Shown in pieces: positions 47,970 through 59,617 of a DNA stretch of 64,000 bases. The translations under genes were made by a program, and so were the position numbers. Position 1 is the stretch's first letter. Every line of letters begins with the position of its first letter. The notes beneath the pieces are model-generated. The model had not been told where the DNA came from, ran no database searches, and saw only the letters and a list, made by a program, of their open reading frames with translations. Origin of the DNA: Camellia lanceoleosa (lineage: Eukaryota; Streptophyta; Magnoliopsida; Ericales; Theaceae); assembly GCA_025200525.1 (NCBI GenBank), contig CM045758.1:3100001-3164000 (forward strand). The letters run 5' to 3'.

Positions 47970-48417
47970 ATCCCCCACATGAATGGAATTTGATGACAAC
48001 GAAAGTGCAACAATATGCAGACTTTATCGAAAGAGTATAAGTAAAAAATATCTTGTATCAAGATAGGTAGCTTTCGGCCTTGAACCTTCCCTAGTGATAA
48101 CCTATCGGACTTATTGGCTAACCAATGGACGTGATGCCTTGAATTGTTCAGCCATTTGTGTAAGCCAAGACAATAGATTTCACACAAAATATCTTCTAAC
48201 ACATCGTGGTTCTCACTGTTGCGTTCATTTTGGCCTTGAACGCGCCTGATTTTCATGAGTGTTTCTAGAGAATTTAGCCTTTTTCATTCTCATAGAACCG
48301 GCCCCAGTTCGACACTCATATAGGTGATTCTTATTGTGAGTATCTCTTTATACTCATCTTGATTTTATGCCTCAATCAAGATATAAGTAATCATTAAAAG
48401 CAAAGATTATCCTTATA
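47970..48417 (-). repeat. Truncated second copia A internal region
   Basis: It is closely similar to 42393-42841 (starting ATCCCCCACATGAATGGAAT). The match stops abruptly at TCCTTATA|GGAGTAG. An internal 3' segment outside a 5' LTR indicates a tandem arrangement, from unequal recombination or insertion into a relative. Confidence 0.8.
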
Positions 48418-48719
48418 GGAGTAGTTCATTACGGTACTTTGTAAATTTCTGTGATCTTCAGTAGTTTCACTTTTAAAATTACTTGTTGTTTGCTTCATTT
48501 ACTTTATAACTTTTAGTTGTTCCAAAGAAGTGCTCATTCTTTTGAGGCATTTAAACCAATTCCACGATTGTTTGATTGTTTAGTCAAAATTTTTGTTTAA
48601 TTCCTGTCGACTGGGACTTAACATAATTTTTACTAACAATACCTATCTAAATTAATATCATAGTATTTATTTATTAATTTTTAACATATTTAGCATTATT
48701 TATCACATTTTGTTACTTG

Positions 48720-48747
48720 CCCGTGCATAGCACGGGTTATCGCTAGT
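48720..48747 (+). mobile_element. Helitron-type 3' terminus
   Basis: A perfect 7-bp stem CCCGTGC-ATA-GCACGGG (48720-48736), six bases (TTATCG), then CTAG followed by T. This is the canonical plant Helitron 3' end (hairpin about 10 nt before CTRR, inserted next to T). The element body would lie to the left and may be interrupted by copia A; the 5' TC end was not found. Confidence 0.6.
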
Positions 48748-48946
48748 ATAATTGTATAAGGTTGTGTTTAAATCCTAAATAAATTTGGAAAGAGATTCAA
48801 AAGATGAAGAACAAGGTGAAAAATATAGAGAAAAAATTAATTTGTATTTTATTTATATTTTCATCACATTTTTCTTTTCTTTTTTTTTTTTTTTTTAATT
48901 TTAAAATTTCTACTCAATTTCATATAAAGCTTAGATGCTATTTAAC

Positions 48947-48982
<36 letters not shown>

Positions 48983-51231
48983 AATAGTTATTGCTTTAAA
49001 AAGTATATTTATAAAAATAGGTTTAAGGGGTTGCACATTCTAACAGCTCCCTATTCTCAAGCAAATGCAGAAGAAATCATGAAAAAGTGTTGTACCAAAA
49101 TTTATTACACATTATCATAAAAAAAAGTATTGGGCGAGTTTTTGATGAATTTGTCACACAAAAAGTATCTATAACCTAAAGCTGATGCTTGCTTCATTTC
49201 TAATGCTTTGCAACATACCAATTGAACCGCTTGACCTTTGTTTGCTAGCTCAATGGTTTCTCTAAGAATTCTAAATGTGCTACAAACGAAAGCGGTGGAG
49301 ACTCTAGCTTCAACATGTGGTTGTTGCCTCTTCTTTGCCTTCTACCTTGTTTGAAAGAAATTGCACAGAAATGTGTATGTATTCCGCGTGATTGTAAGAG
49401 AAGAGGTAAAATTGATCTCTAAGATGTGGCTATGGTTTTGCCCCAAAATCAGAGATATATCTGATTCCAGATTGTGGGGATTGGTTGGACCTCCAGTTGG
49501 ACAAGCGGTATGTTCTCCTCTCATCTCAGCAGCAAACCAAACAATCTGGTATGTTCTCCTCTGTCTCATCCTATCTTCAATGATGTATTTGATTATATTT
49601 TTTGCTATACATTCATGCTCTTGTTTTATTCATATTCGGTTCCTTTTAAAATTTGCCTACCATGTGTTTGCCAATATGTCTAAACCATAAAAAATTTCAT
49701 AATAGGGCAAAATTTACTAAATTAGCATTAATCGTAACTAGTAATTGCCATAAGAAAATTCCATTGGTTAGTAATCTAGGTATCCGCATTGATCCTTACT
49801 ACTCATCACTTATTATTGGAATTTTTTTTGTTGGGAGATATTTATATATTTGTTGTTGGGATGCCTATTGTGTTTCTTTATGGTTGAGATGTTTTCATGC
49901 CTACACTAAGATTGATTGGAAATGGACATAACCATGATTTATTGAAATCAATTATATACCCTACTATCTGATTCCCAGGCAAATAATAGTGATATAGGTG
50001 GCCATATGTTATCTTTGTGAAATTGTATAATAGAATTTGGAAGATTATTTTTCGGAATAAGTGCGTAGGGATTTATTTGATGAAAACAAGGGCAAATTGA
50101 AGTTTTAACTAGCGAAATTGTAGAACTGGAGACTGAGAACAACGGGTGCAGGTTATTTTCTCATTCTCTGATGAATGGCTTTCTTACATCTGAATTAGTT
50201 GTTTATTTATTTATTAAAATTTTTTTTTTGTAACTCGAAAAACGACGAGCGATGAAATATCGTTGCCTTTTATTGCTTGGCTTGGCTATTATTGCATTAG
50301 AATTGAAAGCTAATGTGATTCGAGATTTAGTGATTCTTGGTTATCAATAAACACTATGGCATGGTTCTGAGTGATCTTGTTGGATTGCCACAGTGAACTA
50401 TATATAGTTTTTATTGACTTTGTGAGCAGATAGTTTCTTAAACCACTTCACTAACCTTTATTCTTCAAACATCCAGGGCGTAGGAGGGCTCACCACATGG
50501 ATTCTAATTCTAAATCAGTTGTTGATTTCATAGAAGGTTCATCAGGGGTTCATTTTTCCTAGATTTCACTTGGATGGATTGGAGCTAAGAAATTCAGAGG
50601 TAGAGCAATCAGCAGCTGAACATGTGCACAAGCAACCTTTTGTCAGTGGTGAGTGTAGGCACATCATAGAAGATTTATTTATTTATTTATTTATTGATAA
50701 ATATCATAGGAGATCATTTTAATCATTCCCTTATATTGTCTTGTTCATTGCACTACAGAATGATTTTTTTGATGTGAATTTTGAAAATTGAGATGTTAGT
50801 CTATTCTCTTATACGATTTGCACCCCCTTGGTGCCTTTTTTAGCATAATCTATTTTGTTGATTTTGGAGATCTCTCTCCCACCATTGGTACATCTCTTTC
50901 CCACTCTTTCTCTCTCCATACACACATATATACAAACAAACACGTGTGTGTGTGGGACTTGATTCTTCTTGGTTTATGAATATTTGTAGTTGGTTCTTCA
51001 ATAAACATGGTTTAAATTCTGGGTTTATAACAATTTTAAATAGAACATTTGGAAAATTTGATTAAAGGCTTGTGGGTTTAGTTGCAAATTTCTATGTTGG
51101 TAGTTTTAAGGTAAATTTAACTGACATAAACAGGGGAATCAAATTTGATTGCTATGTTTTTGGGTTGGCTAATAATGGAAGTACACCTCATGCCTGTGTA
51201 ATGGGTCTTAGGCATTTTTTCATGATGGTTA
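48748..51231. other. Mixed-composition DNA with exon-like islands, no intact gene
   Basis: The composition is less AT-rich than nearby spacers. There is an (AG)n tract at 48949-48980. About 49405-49502 (with KMWLWFCPKIRDISDSRLWG), followed by GT at 49508, and 50477-50648 look like exons. The phrase GTATGTTCTCCTCT occurs twice (49508 and 49549). An open frame from about 51063 runs into copia B. No family is recognised. Confidence 0.4.
50477..50648 (+). other. Exon-like segment of unknown origin
   Basis: It is bounded by an acceptor-like CATCCAG and a donor-like GTG|GTGAGTG. One frame reads VHQGFIFPRFHLDGLELRNS and then EVEQSAAEHVHKQPFVSG, a plausible protein segment, open for about 38 codons to the donor. 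The upstream part of the same frame has a stop, so if coding it is damaged. No domain is recognised. Confidence 0.3.
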
Positions 51232-52417
51232 TGTTGGAACAATCTTCTATGTATATAAAATAACTTGAAATAAATTCAAACAAAATAAATAAATAACATA
51301 CCAGATTTATTTATCGAACCGAATTAAAATTAAGACCAAGTCGAGTGTGTGACACTCTGTCCTTAAGACAGATTCGCCCCGCTACGGTACTTACGGTTGA
51401 GTGGCGTCTATCTCCCAGGATACAATGATCTTCACAAATTGTAGTAGTACTCTAAACAATTTGTTCGGCGAACCAAACCTTGTGTTCTTACTCTCTGGAT
51501 TTTATTCTAAAACTAAAATGAAGAATAATGCACAAATAAAATCTGGATAGTAATTTAGACAATCTGTAGACTCATTTTCGGATTATTTCGACTGATTTTT
51601 TTTCCCACCCCAAACTGCTGGAATTAAGACAGTATATATAGGCAAAAATCCTAAGCCCCGAACAGGTTTCACAAAGAAGTGAAAAGGTGCAACACTATTC
51701 AAAATTGATTTAAGCCCGTTGCACATGGAACTGAATTCTTGCCAAACAATTTTGAAAAGTAGCCGTTGGTGGGTTGATGGAACAAATTTCCAAACCTGTA
51801 GAACTTTATTATTATTTAAACTATTTCAAATATATATATATATTAAACTAATTCAATATATATATATATATATTAAACTATTGAAATAGTTAAATAATTA
51901 AATAAATGAAGAGGTACAACTTTAAGAAACTTTTGAGGAACCTAAAATTTGAATTTAGAATTAAATTAAATTTTCACAATTACAAAATTTAGGAAACCAC
52001 TTAGGAATCCAAAATTTGAATTTAGAATTAAATTAAATTCCCACAATAATTTTTATTGAAAAAATTAATGTTAGACCCGAAAACGACGTCAACTTCCCAT
52101 TCGTTTATAAATGGTTTTGACGTTCCTTTTAGGAAACCACTTAGGAATCCAAAATTAGAATTTAGAATTAAATTAAATTCCCACAATAATTTTTATTGAA
52201 AAAATTCAAATGAATTTTATCTAAAAAATTAATGTTAGACCCGAAAACGACGTCAACTTCTCATTCACTCATAAATGGTTTTGACGTTCCATCTTCACCG
52301 TGTGACTTGCCACGCGGCAAGGAACACGTCACCTCTTCGGACCTACCCCAAACAACGTTTGGGGCCCACTCAAAATTGGGCTAAAAAATATGCCTATATT
52401 AAACCATTTTTCCAACA
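51232..52417 (-). repeat. Copia B left (3') LTR
   Basis: It is 1,186 bp. The minus-strand TATA box TATATATACT lies at about 51631-51640. The U3 side holds a duplicated block at 51989-52128 and 52129-52290, the first copy missing about 22 bp present in the other LTR. The polypurine tract GTGGGGGAT (minus) lies just inside at 52418-52426. Confidence 0.93.
51989..52290 (-). repeat. Tandem U3 duplication with TGACGTC boxes (left LTR)
   Basis: Two adjacent copies of about 140 and 162 bp start TTAGGAAACCACTTAGGAA. Each carries AAAACGACGTCAACTTC and GGTTTTGACGTTCC, that is, minus-strand TTGACGTCGTTTT and GGAACGTCAAAACC. TGACG is the core bound by plant TGA-type bZIP factors. A third, partial, weaker copy begins at about 51921. 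Confidence 0.85.
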
Positions 52418-52999
52418 ATCCCCCACATGAATGGAATTTGATGGAGAGAAAATGCAACAACATGATCTAATTTCAGAGAGTACAGAAATTAGAAATATTT
52501 AGCAAAGGATAAGTAGCTTTTGGCTTTGAACCTTCCCTTGTGAGACACTATCGGATTTACTAGCTAACTAGTGAACATGATGTCTTGAACTGTTCAGCCA
52601 TTTGTGTAAACCAAGACAATAGAACTCACACAGTATATCCCCAGACATAGTTTAGTTCTCACTATTGTGTTCATTTTGGCCTTGAACAACCTGGTCTTTC
52701 ATGAGTGCTCTAGAGAATTGTAGCCTTTCACAAATCTCAGAGAACCGGCCCAACTCACACTTACATAGGTGATTCTTATGAAGAGTATTCTGCCATACTC
52801 CACTAGGTTTACCTAGTTATAAGAATCATTAAAATTTTACTTAACCTTAAACCCCGCAGACATCACTATTTCATCAAAGAAATGGGTAGGAGTTAGACTC
52901 CCCAGTGATCCTTCTGAGTCATTCACAACTTGGTTGTCCCTTTGAACCTGGATCTTGGGATCTCCAGTCAACTAGGTTGCGTTGCCGTTGTGGTAACTC

Positions 53000-53522
53000 T
53001 TATTTAATAGGCTTAAGTCCCATTCCCCTCGATGAATTCTCAACTAACTCTCTTGCTAACCCTTTGGTTAGTGGATCTGCTATGTTGTCTTTAGACTTAA
53101 CATATTCTATGGAAATAATTCCATTAGAGAGTAGTTGTCTCACGGTGTTATGTCGACGACGAATGTGTCGTGACTTACCGTTATACATATGATTCTGTGC
53201 TCTACCTATAGCTGATTGACTATCGCAATGTATGCATATAGCAGGCACTGATTTTGGCCAAATTGGAATATCTTCAAGGAAGTGGCGAAGCCATTCTGCT
53301 TCTTCCCCAGCTTTGTCTAAAGTTATGAATTCTGATTCCATAGTAGATCTAGCAATACAAGTCTGTTTGGAAGATTTCTAAGAAACAGCCGCCCCACAAA
53401 GAGTAAAGACATATCCACTGGTGGACTTCGAGTCTCTAGTATCCGATATCCAATTTGCATCACAGTATCCTTCAAGTACTGCTGGATATCTAGTATAATT
53501 AAGTCCAATGTTACGAGTAAAT
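53000..53522 (-). pseudogene. Copia B RNase H
   Basis: The open part 53000-53341 begins MESEFITLDKAGEEAEWLRH, with the RNase H motifs CIHCDSQSAIGRAQN and SRHIRRRHNTVRQLL and the typical end NIADPLTKGL. The upstream part (GYCDANW to the STMESEF junction) lies at 53342-53522 with stops near 53381 and 53520 and frame changes. As a whole the domain is interrupted and unlikely to be active. Confidence 0.88.
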
Positions 53523-54253
53523 TAGAGATATCTAAGAACCCTTATAATTGCTTTCCAGTGTTCTACTCCTGGATTACTCGTATATCTACTTAATTTACTT
53601 ACTGCATAAGCTATATCTGAGCGAGTGCAGTTCATTAAGTACATTAAGCTTCCAATAATTTGGGCATACTCTAATTGAGAAATACTTTCCTGTACATTCT
53701 TAGAAATATACAAATTAACATCTACAGGAGTTCTAGCAAGATGATCATCATCTTTGTTGAATTTGTCATGTATTTTCTCAATGTAATGAGATTGTGACAA
53801 AGCATATCCTTCTGATGTTTTGGTAATTTTCATACCAAGTATTACATCACCAATACCTATGTCCTTCATGTCAAAATGTTTATTCAACATTTTCTCGGTA
53901 GTTATAATCATGTCATTATTACTGCCAATGATGAGCATATCATCTACATAAAAACATACAATGACATAACCTTTATCTGTGTTTTTAATATAAACACATT
54001 TGTCACACTCATTAATTTTAAATCCATTTGACATCATTACCTTGTCAAATTTCTCATGCCATTGCTTTGGCGCTTGTTTTAAACCATATAATGATTTAAC
54101 CAATTTACACACTTTCTTTTCTTTCCCTGGAACAGAAAACCTTTCTGGATGTTCCATGTAAATTTCTTCATTTAACTCACTATTTAAGAAAGTGGTTTTA
54201 ACATCCATTTGATGAATTTCTAGATTGTATAGAGATGCAATGGCAATTAGCAT
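53522..54253 (-). pseudogene. Copia B reverse transcriptase
   Basis: It is an open segment of 243 codons. The palm block [20 protein letters not shown] contains the first catalytic Asp. [16 protein letters not shown] follows, then the catalytic [10 protein letters not shown], and later [20 protein letters not shown]. It ends ALRYL-type at a TAA. The RT N-terminal part (KWIFKRKI, then KYKARLVVKG) continues upstream to about 54430 in shifted frames, so the pol frame is broken between integrase and RT. Confidence 0.92.
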
Positions 54254-54432
54254 TCTAATGGATGTTATTTTAGTAACCGGTCAGTATGTGTCAAAGTAAT
54301 CTAGACCTTCTTTTTGTCTAAATCCTTTGACCACAAGTCTTGCCTTGTATTTGTCAATTGATCTATTCGCTTTTATTTTTCTTTTGAAAATCCACTTGTA
54401 CCCAAGAGGTTTACAACCTGGTGGCAAGTCCA

Positions 54433-56718
54433 CTAATTCCCAAGTGTGATTTTGCAAGATGGATTCAACTTCACTGTTGATGCCTTCTTTTCATAAAGGA
54501 GCTTGAATTTGAACATGACCTCTTTAAAAGTTAAAGGCTCATTTTCTAACAAATATGTTAGAAAATCTGGACCAAACGATTTTGAGGTTCTAGCACATTT
54601 ACTACGCCTAGGTTCTTCTTCCTCATTTTGATCTAACTCTTGTTCTTGATCATGTTCATGATCATTACTAGTAATAGCATCAAAAGATCTTTTCTTATTA
54701 CTAGTCACTTGTCCAGTCTTATTTGGAAATACATGTTCAAAGAATGATGCATTCTGAGACTCAATAATAGTATTTACGTGCATTTCGGAATGTTCTGATT
54801 TATGAATCAAAAACCGATATGCACTACTATTCTTGGCATAACCAATGAAAATGCAATCAATGGTCTTAGGACCTATCTTAGTCTTTTTAGGACTAGGAAT
54901 AGCCAGTTTTGCCAAACATCCCCACACTTTTAAGTATTTGTAGGATGGTACTCTTCCATGCCACAATTCATAAGGTGTTTGATTTATTTTCTTTTGGGGT
55001 ACTTTATTTAAAATATAATTAGCAGAAAGTATTCCTTCCCCCCACAAGTTCTGAGGTAATCCAGAATTGATTAATATGGCATTCATCATTTCTTTTAAAG
55101 TTCTATTTTTCCTTTCAGCAATTCCATTTTGCTGAGGTGAGTAAGGAGCGGTGGTTTGATGAATTATTCCATGTTCTTTACAAAATTCACCAAAAGGTGA
55201 TTCATATTCACCACCACCTCTATCACTTCTAAGTTTTTTGATTTTCTTACCAAGTTGATTTTCAACTTCATTCTTATATTGAATGAAAGTTTCCAATGCT
55301 TTATCCTTGGTTCGAATTAAATAAACATAACTATATCTAGTATAGTCATATATAAAAGTGATAACATACTTTTTCCCACCTCTGGTTTGAATTGATTTAA
55401 AATCACAAATGTCACTATGAATTAATTCAAGTGGTTCCGTACTTCTTTCAATTGAATGAAAAGGAGTTTTAGATAATTTTGCCTCAACACAAATTTCACA
55501 TTTATGATTTGAATCAATGTCAAATTTAGGTAAACATTCCATATTAATTAATCTACGCAAAGATCCATAATTAATATGTCCTAGTCTACCATGCCATAAA
55601 TTTGAAGACTCAAGCAAGTAAGAAGAAGATGTATTATTATTAATAACTGAGGGTACAACGGTCATTACATTTAATTTGAAAAGGCCATCAGACATGTAAC
55701 CTTTTCCAACATACATCCCATTCTTTGTAAGTACAAACTTGTCACTTTCAAAAACTAGCCTAAACCCATTTTTACTCAACAAAGATCCGGAAACTAAATT
55801 CTTGCGAATGTCCGGTACAGGCAGCACATTGTTGAGAGTGAGTTCCTTTCCTGATGTCATCTTGAGTACAATCTTTCCTTGTCTTTCAACTTTGGAAGTT
55901 GAGGAGTTTCCCATAAAGAGTTGTTCACCATTGTCCACTATAGAATAAAATGTGAACATCTTTTTGTCGGCACAAATATGACGAGTAGCACCAGTGTTCA
56001 CCCACCATTCTTTAGGATTTCCGACAAGATTTGCCTTGGAAACAACTGCAGAAAGATTGATATCATCTATACCATTGGAAATATTGCCCACTTCAATCAT
56101 GTGGGCTTGAGTAAGCTTCTTGCTTGTTCTTCTTTTGCTTTTGCCTTTGCTACGGCAATCTTTGGCCCGATGTCCCTCTTTGTCACAGATGTAACATTTG
56201 CCATTAAACTTGTACTTTTTATTTTCCTCCCCTTTAGAGCCTTGTGATGAACTTTCTCTAGAAGACTTTCGTTTCTTGGTTTTTGAAGCATGTTCCACCA
56301 CATTTGCCTTAGACTCCATAGGAAGCTTACCAGCCCGCTTTTCAGAATTGCGGTTGTCCTCCTCAATCTTCAAACGCACAATTAACTCGTCCATAGAAAT
56401 TTCTTTGCGCTTGTGTTTGAGGTAGTTCTTGAATTCCTTCCAGCCTTTTGGTAATTTTTCAATTAAGGCTGCAACTTGAAAGGATTCACTGAGAGACATA
56501 CCTTCTGCGTGAATGTCATACAGAATGAGTTGGAAATCTTGAGCTTGGTTGATCACAGTTTTTGAATCAACCATTACAAAATTCAGGAATCTGCCAACCA
56601 CAAATTTCTTGGAGCCGGCATCTTCCGTTTTGTACTTTTTCTTCAACGATTCCCAAAGTTCCTTTGCTGTCTTGATTGGACTGTAGACGTTGTATAATGT
56701 GTTGTCAAGTCCGTTCAA
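54433..56718 (-). CDS. Copia B gag (C-terminal part), protease and integrase, 761 codons
   Basis: Gag capsid sequence leads to a zinc knuckle ([14 protein letters not shown], residues 175-188). A protease block follows with [12 protein letters not shown] at 239-249; the catalytic Asp of DTG is Asn here (N241), so the protease should be inactive. The integrase has the H-H-C-C region (HGRLGH at 376-381, CEIC at 407-410), catalytic D436, D499 and E535, and the core [22 protein letters not shown] has one Gly more than element A. The frame breaks at about 54520 and ends in 25 shifted residues. The ATG at 56718 is internal; the true gag start is at 57012, separated by a stop. Confidence 0.93.
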   Translation of the reverse strand: MNGLDNTLYNVYSPIKTAKELWESLKKKYKTEDAGSKKFVVGRFLNFVMVDSKTVINQAQDFQLILYDIHAEGMSLSESFQVAALIEKLPKGWKEFKNYLKHKRKEISMDELIVRLKIEEDNRNSEKRAGKLPMESKANVVEHASKTKKRKSSRESSSQGSKGEENKKYKFNGKCYICDKEGHRAKDCRSKGKSKRRTSKKLTQAHMIEVGNISNGIDDINLSAVVSKANLVGNPKEWWVNTGATRHICADKKMFTFYSIVDNGEQLFMGNSSTSKVERQGKIVLKMTSGKELTLNNVLPVPDIRKNLVSGSLLSKNGFRLVFESDKFVLTKNGMYVGKGYMSDGLFKLNVMTVVPSVINNNTSSSYLLESSNLWHGRLGHINYGSLRRLINMECLPKFDIDSNHKCEICVEAKLSKTPFHSIERSTEPLELIHSDICDFKSIQTRGGKKYVITFIYDYTRYSYVYLIRTKDKALETFIQYKNEVENQLGKKIKKLRSDRGGGEYESPFGEFCKEHGIIHQTTAPYSPQQNGIAERKNRTLKEMMNAILINSGLPQNLWGEGILSANYILNKVPQKKINQTPYELWHGRVPSYKYLKVWGCLAKLAIPSPKKTKIGPKTIDCIFIGYAKNSSAYRFLIHKSEHSEMHVNTIIESQNASFFEHVFPNKTGQVTSNKKRSFDAITSNDHEHDQEQELDQNEEEEPRRSKCARTSKSFGPDFLTYLLENEPLTFKEVMFKFKLLYEKKASTVKLNPSCKITLGN

Positions 56719-57012
56719 GATGTAATTTCGGCAAAGGAAATCGGCATGTTTCTAGGCATCAACCGCAGCAACCACTTGCCAGTCAATTTCATCATCTTTC
56801 AAGATAAGAGCATCTTCACGTAGGAAACGAGCCAGGTTCAGAGTTGTAAGATAGAACAACATTTTATGTTGCCATCTTTTAAAGTCAGTTCCTGAGAACT
56901 TCTCTAGCTTCTCTCCATGATTTATTGGTACTGTCATCACAGGAGAGAGGATTGGTGCAATCGCAGCCACCACAATAGTACTTGTTTGGGCATTAGTTTC
57001 AGTAGCCATCAA
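56719..57012 (-). pseudogene. Copia B gag N-terminus ending at a nonsense codon
   Basis: The ATG at 57012 starts MMATETNAQTSTIVVAAIAP. The capsid-like core follows (KLEKFSGTDFKRWQHKMLFY, then LNLARFLREDAL). After VVAAVDA comes a TAG (56752-56754). The same frame then continues [12 protein letters not shown] into the long open frame starting at 56718. A single base change, probably from a Trp codon, therefore separates the two halves of gag. Confidence 0.9.
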
Positions 57013-57428
57013 TTCTAATATATAAAATAAAATTAGAATTAGAATTTACACTACATAGAAAATTAAACCAAATTCACAGAATTAAATTCTGTAAAAATAA
57101 AAGAAACAAGAATGTAACTTTTATTTTCCAATTAATTTGAAAATAAAATAAAATTTTATTTAAACAAATTAATTCTACACAGAAAATAATTTCTAAAAAA
57201 CCAAAATTAATTTTCTGACAAAATTCCAAAAAATATATTCTGAATTATTAATGACACCAGTATCGTACTACTAGTTGTCAAAGAAAAGAGACATATATTA
57301 CTACTATATGTCAAATAGCATATAATCACTATTTGTTTTTCCAACCAGAATATTATTTTGTAAATCCACAAAAAATAATTTTCTTAAAAGAAGAAAGAGA
57401 AAAGGAAACAAACAATCTGTCTTAAGAT
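57013..57428 (-). other. Copia B untranslated leader
   Basis: It is 416 bp between the 5' LTR and the gag ATG. Directly inside the LTR, the minus strand reads ATCTTAAGACAGATTG, the position of the primer binding site. It is not a match to the initiator-Met tRNA motif. Element A has the related ATCTTAAGATAGATTA, so the family may use another primer. Confidence 0.6.
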
Positions 57429-58629
57429 TGTTGGAACAATCTTCTGTGTATATAAAATAACTTGAAATAAATTCAAACAAAATAAATAAATAACATACCA
57501 GATTTATTTATTGAACCGAATTAAAATTAAGACCAAGTCGAGTGTGTGACACTCTGTCTTAAAACAGATTCCCTTCTGAGACTTACGGTTGAGTGGTGTC
57601 TATCTCCCAAGATACAATGATCTTCACAAATTGTAGTAGTACTCCAAACAATTTGTTCGACGAACCAAACCTTGTGTTCTTACTCTCTGAATTTTATTCT
57701 AAAACTAAAATGAAGAATAATGCACAAATAAAATCTGGACAGCAATTTAGACAATTTGCAGACTCATTTTCGGATTATTTCGATTGATTTTTTTTTTTCT
57801 GACCCCAAACTGCTGGAATTAAGACAGTATATATAGGCAAAAATCCTAAGCCCCGAACAGGTTTCACAAAGAAGTGAAAAGGTGCAACACTATTCAAAAT
57901 TGATTTAAGCTCGTTGCACATGGAACTGAATTCCTGCCAAACAATTTTGAAAAGTAGCCGTTGGTGGGTTGATGGAATAGATTTCCAAACCTGTAGAACT
58001 TTATTATTATTTAAACTATTTCAAATATATATATATATTAAACTAATTCAATATATATATATTAAACTATTGAAATAGTTAAATAAATAAATAAATGAAG
58101 AGGTACAACTTTAGGAAACTTTTTAGGAACCTAAAATTTGAATTTAGAATTAAATTAAATTTTCACAATTACAAATTTTAGGAAAGCACTTAGGAACCCA
58201 AAATTTGAATTTAGAATTAAATTAAATTCCCACAATAATTTTTATTGAAAAATTCAAATGAATTTTATCTAAAAAATTAATGTTAGACCTGAAAACGGCG
58301 TCAACTTCCCATTCGCTTATAAATGGTTTTGACGTTTCTTTTAGGAAACCACTTAGGAACCCAAAATTTGAATTTAGAATTAAATTAAATTCCCACAATA
58401 ATTTTTATTGAAAAAATTCAAATGAATTTTATCTAAAAAATTAATGTTAGACCCGAAAACGACATCAACTTCCCATTCACTCATAAATGGTTTTGACGTT
58501 CCGTCTTCACCGTGTGACTTACCACGCGGCAAGGAACACGTCACCTCTTCGGACCTACCCCAAACAACATTTGGGGCCCACTCAAAATTGGGCTAAAAAA
58601 TATGCCTATATTAAACCATTTTTCCAACA
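57429..58629 (-). repeat. Copia B right (5') LTR
   Basis: It is 1,201 bp and closely similar to the left LTR. The minus-strand TATA box is at about 57826-57835. It has the same U3 duplication at 58178-58340 and 58341-58502, both full length. One TGACGTC-type box has become GACATC in the second copy. Confidence 0.93.
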
Positions 58630-59617
58630 GGTTGCAGAGGATCATCGTTGGTTTCTTTATGATTGCAAACTGGTGCTCTTTGAATTGTCCATTTGGGAAT
58701 CATAAGTCTTTGTAAGGGTTTTCTCATACTGGGATAATTCATACTTTCTTGATTTTGTCTGTTTGTTGATTTATTTCAAATAAAATACCAGAAGGAAAAC
58801 TCTTTTAGAGATTAGTTTTTTTTTTTTTTTTTTTTGAAGGGGAGGGGGGCTGAAAATGATACATATTCACTTAACTCAACCTTTCAAAATATTTGAATGG
58901 ATGATTAGGGGGATAAATGGAATTAATATTGTTGTTAAGAGCAACCCCTAAAAAGAAAAGAAAAGAATCGAAAAGAATGGAAAGGAAAGGAAAGAATAAT
59001 GTATGTCATATTTCTGTCGCTTGACATGATTGTTGAGGCATATATCATGCAAAGACTTCATACGACTTAGTATGTTATTACAATTAGTAAATTCCATTTT
59101 GGTGATTTGTTTTGGATGATCTAGATGTTCAGCATCAGCAATGCAAAGCTCATGCACACTTGAGTTGCATTTTGCTAATTTGCAGAATTAAGCAGGACAG
59201 TAGATTTTAGGGGGCTTTAGCATTGGTATCAGTAGTAATATGCTTTCTAATTGTGTAGGAAGGCTTTGCTATCTTAATGGGCATTTTACTGATATAGAAT
59301 ATGCAATACATCCTTGATATACTTGGCATTCTCTAGATGTTACCTTTTATTGGATCAGTAGTCTCAGTAGTGAACACCCTCTATGCCTCACAATTTTTTA
59401 TCCACTTGCGTTTTTTGAACTTCCACGCAGCTATTTGGCTTAGAAATGTAGTTTCTTTTTGCTTGTTTAGCTAATATAGTTTTCATGTGAAGAATGGAAA
59501 TGATATAAACTGAAAAATTAATGTGCACTTTATTTTTCTTTTGATGGACTTTACTCATTTTTTATTTGAATTCATTAAATATTGAGCTTAAAGTCCTTGT
59601 TATGACCATTTCCACGT
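58630..59617. other. Host DNA right of copia B, no gene resolved
   Basis: If copia B and one duplication are removed, the frame ending at HFFMMV joins 58635 and continues AEDHRWFLYDCKLVLFELSI to a stop at 58704. A poly(T) run at 58819-58836 and an AAAGGAAAAG-type repeat at 58948-58995 follow. Upstream Rab exons are not recognisable here. Confidence 0.4.

Larger units (their letters stand above)
35754..48417 (-). mobile_element. Ty1-copia element A, nested and with a partial second internal region
   Basis: Read on the minus strand, the right LTR (46724-47969) is 5' and the left LTR (35754-36706 plus 42103-42392) is 3'. The internal region 42393-46723 encodes integrase C-terminal, RT and RNase H remnants, but has no gag or protease. 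A 5,391-bp element interrupts the left LTR. Beyond the right LTR, 47970-48417 repeats the sequence inside the left LTR edge (42393-42841), so the order is LTR-internal-LTR-partial internal. LTR edges read TGTTGG...CCAACA on the plus strand, and a GTGGGGGAT polypurine tract on the minus strand adjoins each. Confidence 0.88.
51232..58629 (-). mobile_element. Ty1-copia element B, near full length (7.4 kb)
   Basis: Two LTRs (51232-52417 and 57429-58629) with TGTTGGAACAATC...TTTTTCCAACA edges enclose 5,011 bp. GGTTA at 51227-51231 and GGTTG at 58630-58634 form a 5-bp duplication with one mismatch. On the minus strand the order is leader, gag, protease, integrase, RT, RNase H, which is copia order. 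The sequence resembles the Tnt1-94/Tork type (inference). Disabling changes: a stop in gag, an Asn for the protease Asp, a frameshift before RT, and stops in RNase H. By eye the LTRs are closely similar, so insertion is fairly recent. Confidence 0.93.

Noticed and set aside
50486..50560. MDSNSKSVVDFIEGSSGV considered as the first exon of the RABC2-like gene
   Set aside because: It has a loose resemblance to the Ser-rich Rab N-terminus only; no P-loop GDSGVGKS follows and a stop comes after 21 codons.
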